The notes: generated by a model from the sequence alone, not told the origin. Positions 1 through 6,351 are shown, numbered from the stretch's first letter. The stretch is DNA of 7,874 nt from an uncultured Prevotella sp. (GCA_900770845.1 CAAGLS010000245.1:1-7874); one strand, 5' to 3'. Program-made: numbers and translations.

Positions 1-269
1 AGGCCCACCGTAACCATTGGGTCGGGAGTGGCGAGCTTCCAGTTGGGGCAGATGTCGCTCGTGGCGTCCAAAAACTTGGCGGCTATCTGGTTGAGCACCT
101 GTCCCTTGAAAGGAATGCCTTTGGGCAGAATCACGTCGAAGGCGGATATTCTGTCGGTGGCCACCATCACCATCAGGTCGTCGTTGATGTTGTAGACGTC
201 TCTCACCTTGCCGTGATAAACACTCTTCTGACCATTGAAATGGAAATCGGTTCTTGTAATTGCTTTCAT
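1..269 (-). CDS. purC: SAICAR synthase PurC, N-terminal 89 residues (runs off window)
   Basis: Phosphoribosylaminoimidazole-succinocarboxamide synthase is a cytoplasmic enzyme of de novo purine synthesis. It uses ATP to join CAIR and aspartate into SAICAR. Reading the minus strand from the ATG at 269-267 gives a protein that begins MKAITRTDFHF. It then shows the family's N-terminal signature: HGKVRDVY near residues 19-26, and VATDRISAFDVILP near 36-49, where the ATP site lies, followed by IPFKGQVLNQI. The frame stays open to base 1, so the 3' two-thirds of the gene is outside the window. The start is four bases after the stop of the PhoH-family gene. No promoter or Shine-Dalgarno site lies between them, so purC is probably the second gene of that operon. 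Identification is by recognised family motifs; the truncation is only the window edge. Confidence 0.93.
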   Translation of the reverse strand, partial: MKAITRTDFHFNGQKSVYHGKVRDVYNINDDLMVMVATDRISAFDVILPKGIPFKGQVLNQIAAKFLDATSDICPNWKLATPDPMVTVG

Positions 270-273
270 TTGA

Positions 274-1245
274 TTATGATTTGTTTGGAATTACTTCTTT
301 CTCCTTCACAGCCTTGTCGTGGCTCTCGTAGGCTTTGACGATGCGGGTGACGAGCTTGTTCCTCACAATGTCCTCCTTGCCCAAGTTGACCACCGAGATG
401 CCCTCAACGCCCGACAGTATTCTCAGAGCCTCGACCAGTCCGCTGCGTTGCTCGCGCGGGAGGTCTATCTGGGTCATGTCGCCGGTGATGATCATCTTCG
501 TGTTCCATCCCATGCGGGTGAGGAACATGCGCAATTGGGCCGACGTGGTGTTTTGGGCCTCGTCGAGAATCACTACCGCGTCAGAGAGCGTGCGCCCGCG
601 CATGAATGCCAACGGGGCTATCTGGATGATGTTCTTCTCCATCATTTCCTGTAGCTTCACCTGCGGGAGCATGTCTTCCAAGGCATCGTAGAGCGGCTGG
701 AGGTAAGGGTCGATCTTGTTCTTCATGTCGCCGGGAAGGAAGCCGAGTTTCTCACCGGCCTCTACGGCGGGGCGCGAGAGGATGATCTTGCGAGCCGTCT
801 TCTCCTTGTAGGCCTTCACCGCCAAGGCGATGCTCAGATAGGTCTTGCCCGTACCCGCAGGCCCCACGGCAAAGACCATGTCGTTCTTTGCGTATTCGTC
901 GATCAACCTTTGCTGGTTGGGGGTCTTGGGCATGATGGGCTTGCCCGATATGCTGTAGCAGATGACACCCTTCACGCCGTCGGCCTTGGTCTGTTTTCCT
1001 TTGATGATGTCGAGGATGTCCTCTTCTGAGATGCCATTGTATTTCAGCACGTGCATCCTCATCTTCTCTATGTCGTCCTCGGCCTTGGCCATCTCCTCCT
1101 CATCGCCAAGCACGCGGATGACATTGTCTCTTGCCACGATGCGCAACTTGGGAAACAACGATTTGAGCATCTGCAAGTGACTGTTGTTGACGCCGTAGAA
1201 CACCACGGGGTCAATGTCTTCTAAAACGATATGCTTCTCTATCAA
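274..1245 (-). CDS. phoH: PhoH-family (PhoL/YbeZ-like) ATPase
   Basis: Predicted cytoplasmic P-loop ATPase of the PhoH family, whose members are linked to RNA metabolism; the exact substrate is unsettled. From the start proposed here it is 323 residues. An N-terminal KH-like region (about 10-65) resembles that of the PhoL/YbeZ subgroup. The ATPase core follows, with Walker A GPAGTGKT at 128-135, Walker B VVILDE at 224-229, and a TGDMTQ motif at 254-259. The reading frame extends upstream to a TTG at 1275-1273, but that TTG is part of the promoter -7 element TAACTTTGC. I therefore prefer the in-frame TTG at 1245-1243, giving MIEKHIVLED, which matches where I recall Bacteroidales homologues starting. 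The next in-frame ATG codes for M26 on this numbering, inside the conserved N-terminal domain, and so is too far in. purC follows after 4 bp. The family call is secure; the start is an inference. Confidence 0.92.
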   Translation of the reverse strand: MIEKHIVLEDIDPVVFYGVNNSHLQMLKSLFPKLRIVARDNVIRVLGDEEEMAKAEDDIEKMRMHVLKYNGISEEDILDIIKGKQTKADGVKGVICYSISGKPIMPKTPNQQRLIDEYAKNDMVFAVGPAGTGKTYLSIALAVKAYKEKTARKIILSRPAVEAGEKLGFLPGDMKNKIDPYLQPLYDALEDMLPQVKLQEMMEKNIIQIAPLAFMRGRTLSDAVVILDEAQNTTSAQLRMFLTRMGWNTKMIITGDMTQIDLPREQRSGLVEALRILSGVEGISVVNLGKEDIVRNKLVTRIVKAYESHDKAVKEKEVIPNKS

Positions 1246-1271
1246 AACTGAACGTTCAATAATATTATGAT

Positions 1272-1280
1272 GCAAAGTTA
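1272..1280 (-). promoter_or_regulatory. Bacteroidales -7 promoter element for phoH-purC
   Basis: The minus strand reads TAACTTTGC, matching the TAnnTTTG element of Bacteroidota housekeeping promoters. No good TTTG is seen 19-21 nt upstream, where the DNA is T-rich. The expected transcription start is near 1266-1268, leaving a leader of about 20 nt before the proposed TTG start at 1245. Confidence 0.65.
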
Positions 1281-1401
1281 AAAAAAAGATTGCAAATATC
1301 GCTTTCCTTGCCCGTTTTTCTTTCCTCTACTTGATAAATGCCCCATCCGTGGTGTGGGAATGTTGCAAGGAGGGCTTCAGATGGTTGTTGTTGTACCACT
1401 G

Positions 1402-1508
1402 GTCGCCCAACTTGTGTGACAGCTGTCACACGTCTATGGAACAGTCGCCCCACAGCAATAGAACAACCGTCGCACACCTGCATGACGGCCGCCACACAAC
1501 TTGAACAA
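1402..1508. repeat. Degenerate ~21-nt tandem repeat, about five copies
   Basis: On the plus strand a GTCGCC/GTCGCAC-like head recurs at about 1402, 1425, 1444, 1469 and 1488. A GAAC/GAC tail recurs at about 1418, 1439, 1461, 1484 and 1503, with tail spacings of 21, 22, 23 and 19. Copies are diverged and unequal in length. This is therefore a decayed tandem array rather than a CRISPR, which would need identical repeats and unique spacers. It lies in the gap between the GGGtGRT gene and phoH and overlaps the 3' half of a possible small lipoprotein gene. Confidence 0.45.
1414..1431. repeat. 18-bp perfect palindrome
   Basis: GTGTGACAGCTGTCACAC is a perfect 9+9 inverted repeat with no spacer, lying across copies 1 and 2 of the degenerate tandem repeat. 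With no loop it is more like a dimer-binding operator than an RNA hairpin. It sits about 140 bp upstream of the phoH promoter, which is far for a repressor site. It may simply be a by-product of repeat decay. Confidence 0.5.
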
Positions 1509-1604
1509 GCGACAGTCCTCGTCTACACTGAAATTGTTGCCGTCATTACATGATATCAATCCAAGGGAAGTAATGAAAAATAAAGTTGACAATAAAATCT
1601 TCAT
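1434..1604 (-). CDS. Possible small lipoprotein with Cys-rich tail
   Basis: A 56-residue ORF starts at the ATG at 1604-1602. It begins MKILL, continues with a hydrophobic stretch to about residue 17, then has the lipobox-like sequence LISC with the candidate lipidated Cys at residue 19. NDGN follows it. This is the form of a signal peptidase II leader and would place the product on the outer surface of a membrane. The remaining tail is rich in Cys and Arg. It is encoded by the degenerate tandem repeats, so it need not be a folded domain. The frame stays open further upstream into the terminator, but the leader fixes the start here. I see no TAnnTTTG promoter between the terminator at 1645-1680 and the start. 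The ORF may be a remnant of a longer lipoprotein gene, or chance. I do not recognise a family. Confidence 0.33.
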   Translation of the reverse strand: MKILLSTLFFITSLGLISCNDGNNFSVDEDCRLFKLCGGRHAGVRRLFYCCGATVP

Positions 1605-1644
1605 TTCTTGCTGTTGATGGATTGAGGCGTATTGGAATTGTTGA

Positions 1645-1680
1645 ATAAAAAAGGAGCACCCCCTTTGGGATGCTCCTTTA
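1645..1680 (-). terminator. Rho-independent terminator of the scaffold-GGGtGRT operon
   Basis: AAAGGAGCA (1650-1658) pairs with TGCTCCTTT (1671-1679) over nine bases. After one mismatch, three more C-G pairs follow, closing a four-base loop. On the minus strand the stem is followed by a run of T (1652-1647). It begins about 25 bp past the stop of the GGGtGRT gene. Confidence 0.88.
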
Positions 1681-1704
1681 TATATAAGGTATAGCTGTCG
1701 ACTA

Positions 1705-2724
1705 TTACTTGTTGCCATTGAGCAGCAGGTCGGTCTGCACGGCCACGGCCACTGTGGCGCCCACCATGGGGTTGTTGCCCATGCCCAAGTAGCCCATCAT
1801 TTCCACGTGGGCGGGAACCGACGACGAGCCGGCAAACTGGGCGTCGCTGTGCATGCGGCCCATGGTGTCGGTCATGCCGTAAGAGGCGGGGCCTGCGGCC
1901 ATGTTGTCGGGATGCAGCGTACGGCCCGTACCGCCACCTGAGGCCACAGAGAAGTAGGGCTTGCCGGCTGCCAGGCGCTCTTTCTTGTAAGTGCCGGCTA
2001 CAGGGTGCTGGAAGCGTGTGGGGTTGGTGGAGTTGCCCGTGATGGAAACGTCTACGTTCTCATGCCACAGGATGGCTACACCCTCGCGCACGTCGTCAGC
2101 CCCATAGCACTTCACCTTCAGGCGCTCGGGATTGTTGCCGTAAGGAATCTCCTCCACAATGTTCAGCTTGCTGGTATAGTAGTCGAACTTGGTCTTCACA
2201 TAGGTGAAGCCATTCACGCGGCTGATGATCTGTGCGGCGTCCTTGCCCAGACCGTTGAGAATGACACGGAGCGGCTTTTTGCGCACCTTGTTGGCCATCT
2301 CGGCAATCTTGATGGCTCCCTCAGCGGCTGCGAAGCTCTCGTGGCCGGCCAAGAAGGCGAAGCACTCTGTCTCCTCGCGGAGCAGACGGGCTGCCAAGTT
2401 GCCGTGGCCCAGACCCACCTTGCGGTCGTCGGCCACACTGCCGGGAATGCAGAAAGCCTGCAGACCGATGCCGATGGCCTCTGCACACTCAGCGGCGCTC
2501 TTGCAGCCCTTCTTGATGGCGATGGCAGCACCTGCTACGTAAGCCCATTTGGCATTCTCAAAGCAGATGCGCTGTGTGTCCTCGCAAATCTGATAAGGAT
2601 CGATGCCCAGCTTGTCGCAAATTTCGTTTGCCTCTTCGAGGTTCTTGATGCCATTGGCCTGAAGCGCAGCGTTGACCTGTGCCTCACGACGCTCCTGGCT
2701 CTCGTATTGAACTTTTCTAATCAT
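1705..2724 (-). CDS. GGGtGRT family protein (function unknown)
   Basis: This 339-residue cytoplasmic protein has no signal peptide or membrane segment. It carries the motif that names the family, GGGTGRT, at residues 263-269. A conserved glycine- and methionine-rich C-terminal region follows (HPDNMAAGPASYG at 271-283, MGYLGMGNNPMVG at 310-322). The N-terminal third is helical-looking and has Cys at 36, 47, 54, 74, 80 and 92; two more are at 121 and 206. Cys residues spread like this could bind a metal or cluster, but I see no standard CxxC ferredoxin motif. The gene follows the iron-sulfur scaffold homologue with a 14-bp gap and translational coupling, a pairing I recall from other anaerobes. 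The link to iron-sulfur chemistry rests on that neighbour. The family call is firm; no biochemical role is known to me. Confidence 0.9.
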   Translation of the reverse strand: MIRKVQYESQERREAQVNAALQANGIKNLEEANEICDKLGIDPYQICEDTQRICFENAKWAYVAGAAIAIKKGCKSAAECAEAIGIGLQAFCIPGSVADDRKVGLGHGNLAARLLREETECFAFLAGHESFAAAEGAIKIAEMANKVRKKPLRVILNGLGKDAAQIISRVNGFTYVKTKFDYYTSKLNIVEEIPYGNNPERLKVKCYGADDVREGVAILWHENVDVSITGNSTNPTRFQHPVAGTYKKERLAAGKPYFSVASGGGTGRTLHPDNMAAGPASYGMTDTMGRMHSDAQFAGSSSVPAHVEMMGYLGMGNNPMVGATVAVAVQTDLLLNGNK

Positions 2725-2732
2725 ACAGTGGT

Positions 2733-2741
2733 TCCTCCTTA
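2733..2741 (-). promoter_or_regulatory. Strong Shine-Dalgarno site overlapping the upstream stop codon
   Basis: The minus strand reads TAAGGAGGA from 2741. Its first three bases are the TAA stop of the scaffold gene and the rest is a near-consensus ribosome binding site. It ends nine bases before the ATG of the GGGtGRT gene. This indicates translational coupling and confirms that start. Such a strong site is unusual in Bacteroidota; the other genes here lack one at normal spacing. Confidence 0.85.
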
Positions 2742-3443
2742 TTCTTTACGTGGGTCGATAGATTTAACAATACCCTGGTCGGCGGTGGTGCGGCCGTAGC
2801 GGCCTGTGAACTTCTTCACAGCCTCGTTGGCGTCCATGCCGTTCTTGATGGCTTCCATCATCTTGCCCAGGTGAACATACTCATAGCCACAAACATAGTC
2901 GTCCTTGTCAAGGAACATCTTCGTGATGTAGCCCTCTGTGAGCTCCAGGTAGCGCGTGCCCTTGGCCATGGTGCCATAGAGTGTGCCCGTCTGTGAGCGC
3001 AAGCCCTTGCCAAGGTCCTCCAGTCCGGCTCCCACGGCGAGACCGTTCTCTGAGAATGCGCTCTGGCTGCGGCCATAGACAATCTGCAGGAAAAGCTCAC
3101 GCATGGCTGTGTTGATGGCGTCGCAGACGAGGTCGGTGTTCAAGGCTTCCAGGATGGTCTTACCGGGAAGAATCTCTGATGCCATGGCGGCGGAATGGGT
3201 CATGCCCGTGCAGCCGATGGTCTCGATGAGGCACTCCACAATGACGCCCTCCTTGATGTTGAGCGAGAGCTTGCAGGCTCCCTGCTGGGGAGCGCACCAT
3301 CCCACACCGTGGGTGTAGCCAGAAATGTCCTTGATCTCCTTGGCCTGAATCCACTTGCCCTCTTCAGGAATTGGAGCAGGGCCGTGGTAGGCACCTTTTT
3401 TGACAACGCACATGTTGTCGACTTCTTTTGAATAAATAATCAT
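2739..3443 (-). CDS. Iron-sulfur cluster assembly scaffold-like protein (IscU/NifU N-terminal type)
   Basis: This 234-residue protein resembles the IscU/NifU-N scaffold fold over about residues 40-130. It has GWCAPQQGACKLSLN at 48-62 and ETIGCTGMTHSAAMASEILPG at 74-94, the counterpart of the scaffold's TxGCGxAxASSS segment. LVCDAINTAMREL follows at 105-117. Candidate ligand Cys are 50, 57, 78 and 107. The C-terminal part (about 160-234) is longer than in classical IscU (about 130 residues) and belongs to the subgroup paired with GGGtGRT proteins. No cysteine desulfurase or other Suf/Isc gene is in the window, so a general assembly role is not supported by context. The ATG at 3443 is used; an ATG at residue 11 (3413) is a possible alternative. 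A promoter lies about 60 bp upstream and the GGGtGRT gene is coupled downstream. Confidence 0.86.
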   Translation of the reverse strand: MIIYSKEVDNMCVVKKGAYHGPAPIPEEGKWIQAKEIKDISGYTHGVGWCAPQQGACKLSLNIKEGVIVECLIETIGCTGMTHSAAMASEILPGKTILEALNTDLVCDAINTAMRELFLQIVYGRSQSAFSENGLAVGAGLEDLGKGLRSQTGTLYGTMAKGTRYLELTEGYITKMFLDKDDYVCGYEYVHLGKMMEAIKNGMDANEAVKKFTGRYGRTTADQGIVKSIDPRKE

Positions 3444-3502
3444 ATTCGCTAAAAATGTTTATGAATATTGTGTGAATCTTATTTCTTTTCTATTTCTTCG
3501 AT

Positions 3503-3535
3503 GCAAAGTTAATCATTTATCTTTTAATAAGGAAA
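3503..3535 (-). promoter_or_regulatory. Promoter of the scaffold-GGGtGRT operon
   Basis: On the minus strand TTTC (3535-3532, one base off TTTG) is followed by 20 nt and then TAACTTTGC (3511-3503). The spacing and -7 element fit the Bacteroidales consensus. The expected transcription start is near 3497, giving a leader of about 50 nt to the ATG at 3443. Confidence 0.7.
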
Positions 3536-3579
3536 TGTTGAAGTGAGTTTTTTTGTGAAAGATTCTATAGGCATAAGGA

Positions 3580-3615
3580 AAGGCCACAGAAGCCTGTTGG
3601 GGCATCTGTGGCCTT
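3580..3615 (-). terminator. Hairpin terminator after the M6 protease gene
   Basis: AAGGCCACAGA (3580-3590) pairs perfectly with TCTGTGGCCTT (3605-3615) over eleven bases. After an A-A mismatch three more GC pairs follow, with a six-base loop. The stem begins about 50 bp past the protease stop. On the minus strand only a short T run (CCTTTCCTT) follows, so the U-tract is weak. It lies between the protease gene and the next promoter, which supports a terminator role. Confidence 0.72.
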
Positions 3616-3667
3616 GGGTTGCCTTACCTGGGCGCCGCACGCTCAGTGTGGACGATTTTGGGAAAGC

Positions 3668-5419
3668 TTATTTGATGACAATCTTCTTGCCGTCCTTGAT
3701 GTAAAGTCCGCGAGGCAACTGGTTGGTGGTGTTGCCTGCGTATCGGCCGTCAACCGTGTAGATGCGGCCATTGGCCTCGCTGTGGGTAGCGATGGACTTG
3801 ATGGCGGTGGCGTTGGGGTCGATGAACGAGAGGGTGACAAGTCCTGCCTCCGTGTCCTCTGCAATATTGTAGAGTGGGGCGGTGGTGAGCGTGGAATTGT
3901 TGAGCTTCACACTCGTGAGTTCCGTCACATTGCCCGTGCCGGGGTAGGGGTCTCCGCCAAGGCTGTTGATGTAGTCGGTGTTAGTGACTGTCGTGCCGTT
4001 GATGGAATAGGAAGAGATGAGCAGTCCGTCGGCAGGAACAATGGTGACAGCGGGCTTGCCCTTGTTGTTGTTGGGACTGTCCATGAGGTTGACCGAAGAG
4101 TAGGGATAGTCGATGCGGTAGACCAACAGCCCGTGGCCGTGCTGACGCTGGTTCCATCCCGTCTTCTGGATGTTCTCCAAAATGAGGTACTCGCCGTTCT
4201 CGCCAAGTATCTTATAAGCCTTGCCTCCCTGCTGCACGGGTGTCAGCTCCAAGTATTGTGCCTTGGAGAGCGTGTCCATCTTCATCCATCCCATCACCTC
4301 GCGCTCCCAAGGTGTGTAGGGCGTGGGGCACCAGCCGTTGTCGAGATATTCTCCGCCGTCCATGATGTCCCAGTATTCCATGGCCTGATTGTCCACGCGG
4401 GCGGATGCGGTCGTGGGATAGATGTCGGGAAGTCCCATGGTGTGGGAGAACTCATGGCAGAAGAGGCCGATTCCGTTGATGCGTTTCGCGGGCGCGGTCT
4501 TGAATGCGCCTGGATAGCCGTTTAGCTCATTGTTGACACCGTAGCGCCAAACCTGCTTTCCGTCGAAAGTGCCGATGTTCATCGTTCCCGACTTGGGCCA
4601 GATGCAGTCGGATGAGTTCTGTTGCAGGCTCTCCGAATATCCGGCATAGATGAAATATACGAGGTCCACGTATCCGTCGTTGTCGCTGTCGTAGCTGGCA
4701 AAGTCAACCTTGTCGTCCACAAGCTGGCAGGCCGTGGTCATCATCTCGCCCACCTTGGCATCGTTGTCGCTTCCGTAGTAGGCCAGTCCTTGGGGCATGG
4801 TGACAGGGCCGACTATGTCGAACTGTGGGGTGAACAGGCCGAAGCTCATGTCCTTGAAATAGCTCCGCACGCTGCCATAGTTGCGGTCCTCGCGGTTGCC
4901 GAAATTCTCGAGCTTGCCATTGTCCAATGTGGAATTGAGATATTGGTCGAATGTCTTTACGGGGTCGGCCTCAGCGAAAGTCGTGTCGGCGAAGTTGACC
5001 AGTATCACCAATGCTTTGGGAGAACCCGTGTGGGGGAAGTAGCGGCTGTTGGTGCCGATGGAGATTTTGCGCGCGGCTTCCAACTTGGCTTCCATCCGCT
5101 TTGTGAAGAGCTTGCGGTTTTGGGCTTGTGCCAGTCTCACTTCCTCGGCGGAGCGGAGGGATGGCTCGTGAGCCAGGACTGGAGTGCGGCGGAGAACGCC
5201 GTCGGCCGTCACGTCGGCCACGTAGTAGTTGGTGCCTTCGTGATAGAGCAGCGTTCCGTCGGCTGTGGTGTACCAGTGGAAGTCTGCGTCGCCGTAGGCA
5301 TAGACTGTGAGGCGCGTGCCGTCGCTTTGGGTGATGACAGCTGGCTCAGGATTTACTTTCACAGCCTGGGCGCAAACAGCCGTCAACAGGAGACTGAAGA
5401 ACAATATTACCTTTTTCAT
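3668..5419 (-). CDS. Secreted M6-family zinc metalloprotease with C-terminal sorting-like tail
   Basis: Predicted exported zinc endopeptidase of the M6 (immune inhibitor A-like) family, 583 residues. The start is the ATG at 5419-5417, which opens a clear signal peptide (residues 1-19, probable cleavage after AQA). A longer in-frame reading begins inside the preceding gene and lacks this leader. The zinc site HEFSHTMGLPD is at 322-332, with H322, H326 and D332 as likely ligands and E323 as the catalytic base. A Met-turn-like WDIMDGG is at 350-356. An Asp-rich loop DSDNDGYVD at 244-252 looks like a calcium site. The last ~25 residues (RIYTVDGRYAG, then LPRGLYIKDGKKIVIK) resemble the sorting tails of type IX secretion cargo in Prevotella. 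The gene starts 10 bp after the EFR1 gene, so they are probably co-transcribed. The natural substrate cannot be read from the sequence. Confidence 0.92.
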   Translation of the reverse strand: MKKVILFFSLLLTAVCAQAVKVNPEPAVITQSDGTRLTVYAYGDADFHWYTTADGTLLYHEGTNYYVADVTADGVLRRTPVLAHEPSLRSAEEVRLAQAQNRKLFTKRMEAKLEAARKISIGTNSRYFPHTGSPKALVILVNFADTTFAEADPVKTFDQYLNSTLDNGKLENFGNREDRNYGSVRSYFKDMSFGLFTPQFDIVGPVTMPQGLAYYGSDNDAKVGEMMTTACQLVDDKVDFASYDSDNDGYVDLVYFIYAGYSESLQQNSSDCIWPKSGTMNIGTFDGKQVWRYGVNNELNGYPGAFKTAPAKRINGIGLFCHEFSHTMGLPDIYPTTASARVDNQAMEYWDIMDGGEYLDNGWCPTPYTPWEREVMGWMKMDTLSKAQYLELTPVQQGGKAYKILGENGEYLILENIQKTGWNQRQHGHGLLVYRIDYPYSSVNLMDSPNNNKGKPAVTIVPADGLLISSYSINGTTVTNTDYINSLGGDPYPGTGNVTELTSVKLNNSTLTTAPLYNIAEDTEAGLVTLSFIDPNATAIKSIATHSEANGRIYTVDGRYAGNTTNQLPRGLYIKDGKKIVIK

Positions 5420-5429
5420 CCTTGTTATA

Positions 5430-6212
5430 TTAAAAATTTCTTTTCTCGTAGAAGTATTGTCCCTTGCGCCTTGTCTGGTTGCCAAACTCTATGGCATGGT
5501 GGGGACAATGGTGGTAGCAGGCGAAGCAGGTGAGGCAGGAACCGTCGTGTTTCCATGTCGGCTCATAGCCCAGTCCGCCTTGGATGTCGTGTTGCGGACA
5601 CACATCAGCACAGATGCCACATTTCACGCATCGCTGGCTGACCACATGAAACTTTCGGTCGTTGACGAGTCTCAAGAAGCCGGAGCCTAACAGCCGTGAG
5701 TTGATGCCTGGCCAGTGGCCGATATAGAGCGGCCCGTCCTTGGGGATGCGGTTGACAACATTCGGCAGGAAGCCTTTCAGGTCTTGTCCGGCCTTGGCTT
5801 TCTTCTGTTTCTCACGCTCCACCTTGTCGACATCCATGAACGGAAGCCCCACGTAGGACTCAGGCATCAGCAGTGCGCATCTTGCCTGAAGAGCCAATCC
5901 GCAGTGCTTGAGGTCGCGCTCAAAGATAGGGAAAGTCTCTCCCGTTGTGTCGCCGGCGGTGATGACGGCAAAAGTGAAATGACCCTCTGTGGGGGAGTCG
6001 AATCGCAGACGGGCGATGAACTCCCTCACCACGCGCGGTGGCCGCCACCCATGCACGGGGAAGCAAAAGCCTATGCGCTCGCCGGGCTGAAGCTTGTAGC
6101 GGCAGGGCGTAGTCAACTGGTCGGAAATGAAGACAAGCTCATCCCCTGTGGCTTCGTGGAGCTGCTTGGCTGCCCAACGTGAATTGCCTGTTGCTGAGAA
6201 ATAGAATATCAC
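5430..6212 (-). CDS. EFR1-type flavodoxin/ferredoxin fusion protein
   Basis: This 260-residue cytoplasmic redox protein combines a flavodoxin-like half and a two-cluster ferredoxin half. The N-terminus MIFYFSATGNS contains the FMN phosphate-binding loop (SATGNS, 6-11). Its C-terminal domain has two 4Fe-4S motifs: C195-x2-C198-x2-C201-x3-C205-P and C226-x2-C229-x2-C232-x3-C236-P. This arrangement matches the EFR1 family common in anaerobes, which presumably passes electrons between a ferredoxin pool and an unknown partner. The start codon is GTG (6212-6210). It is chosen because the family's first strand begins here and the next Met is residue 116. A promoter with perfect -33 and -7 elements lies immediately upstream, leaving little or no leader. 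The neighbour downstream is a secreted protease, which does not explain the role. Confidence 0.9.
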   Translation of the reverse strand: MIFYFSATGNSRWAAKQLHEATGDELVFISDQLTTPCRYKLQPGERIGFCFPVHGWRPPRVVREFIARLRFDSPTEGHFTFAVITAGDTTGETFPIFERDLKHCGLALQARCALLMPESYVGLPFMDVDKVEREKQKKAKAGQDLKGFLPNVVNRIPKDGPLYIGHWPGINSRLLGSGFLRLVNDRKFHVVSQRCVKCGICADVCPQHDIQGGLGYEPTWKHDGSCLTCFACYHHCPHHAIEFGNQTRRKGQYFYEKRNF

Positions 6213-6216
6213 GCTG

Positions 6217-6247
6217 CAAATTTAATAAAAAATCTTTGGATGACAAA
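6217..6247 (-). promoter_or_regulatory. Consensus promoter of the EFR1-protease operon
   Basis: On the minus strand TTTG (6247-6244) is followed by 19 nt and TAAATTTG (6224-6217), a full match to the Bacteroidales -33/-7 consensus. The expected transcription start, about 5 nt past the final G, falls at about 6212, on or next to the GTG start codon. Confidence 0.8.
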
Positions 6248-6270
6248 AAATAGATAGGAGTTCTAAATTG

Positions 6271-6312
6271 TTGGGAGTTGGGAATTGGAAGTCAAGGGAT
6301 TTTTGGGAGTTG
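6271..6312. repeat. Short direct repeat TTGGGAGTTG
   Basis: TTGGGAGTTG occurs at 6271-6280 and again at 6303-6312, with related GGGAATTGGAAGTC and GAAAGTCC tracts between and after. It is a low-complexity G/T-rich stretch in the gap between the small membrane protein gene and the EFR1 promoter. I see no function in it. Confidence 0.5.
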
Positions 6313-6351
6313 AAAGTCCAAAGCAGTAGATGGGGCAAGTTCGGCTTTTGA

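Noticed and set aside
1402..1508. Repeat tract considered as a CRISPR array
   Set aside because: Units are about 21 nt, diverged and directly adjacent, with no constant repeat, no spacers and no cas genes nearby.
1645..1680. Terminator hairpin considered as a bidirectional terminator
   Set aside because: There is no plus-strand gene ending here, so only the minus-strand role is supported.
2005..2799. Plus-strand open frame of 264 codons
   Set aside because: It is antisense to the GGGtGRT gene and covers the coupled ribosome site. The minus-strand protein has the family signature, so this is a shadow.
5420..5485. Longer N-terminus for the M6 protease starting at 5485
   Set aside because: The extra 22 residues lie mostly inside the end of the EFR1 gene and would bury the signal peptide; the ATG at 5419 starts it cleanly.
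3608..5533. Two plus-strand open frames of about 300 codons each (3608-4525 and 4622-5533)
   Set aside because: Both are antisense to the M6 protease gene, whose zinc site, signal peptide and tail are unambiguous. Neither shows a recognisable domain, and the first runs across the terminator hairpin.
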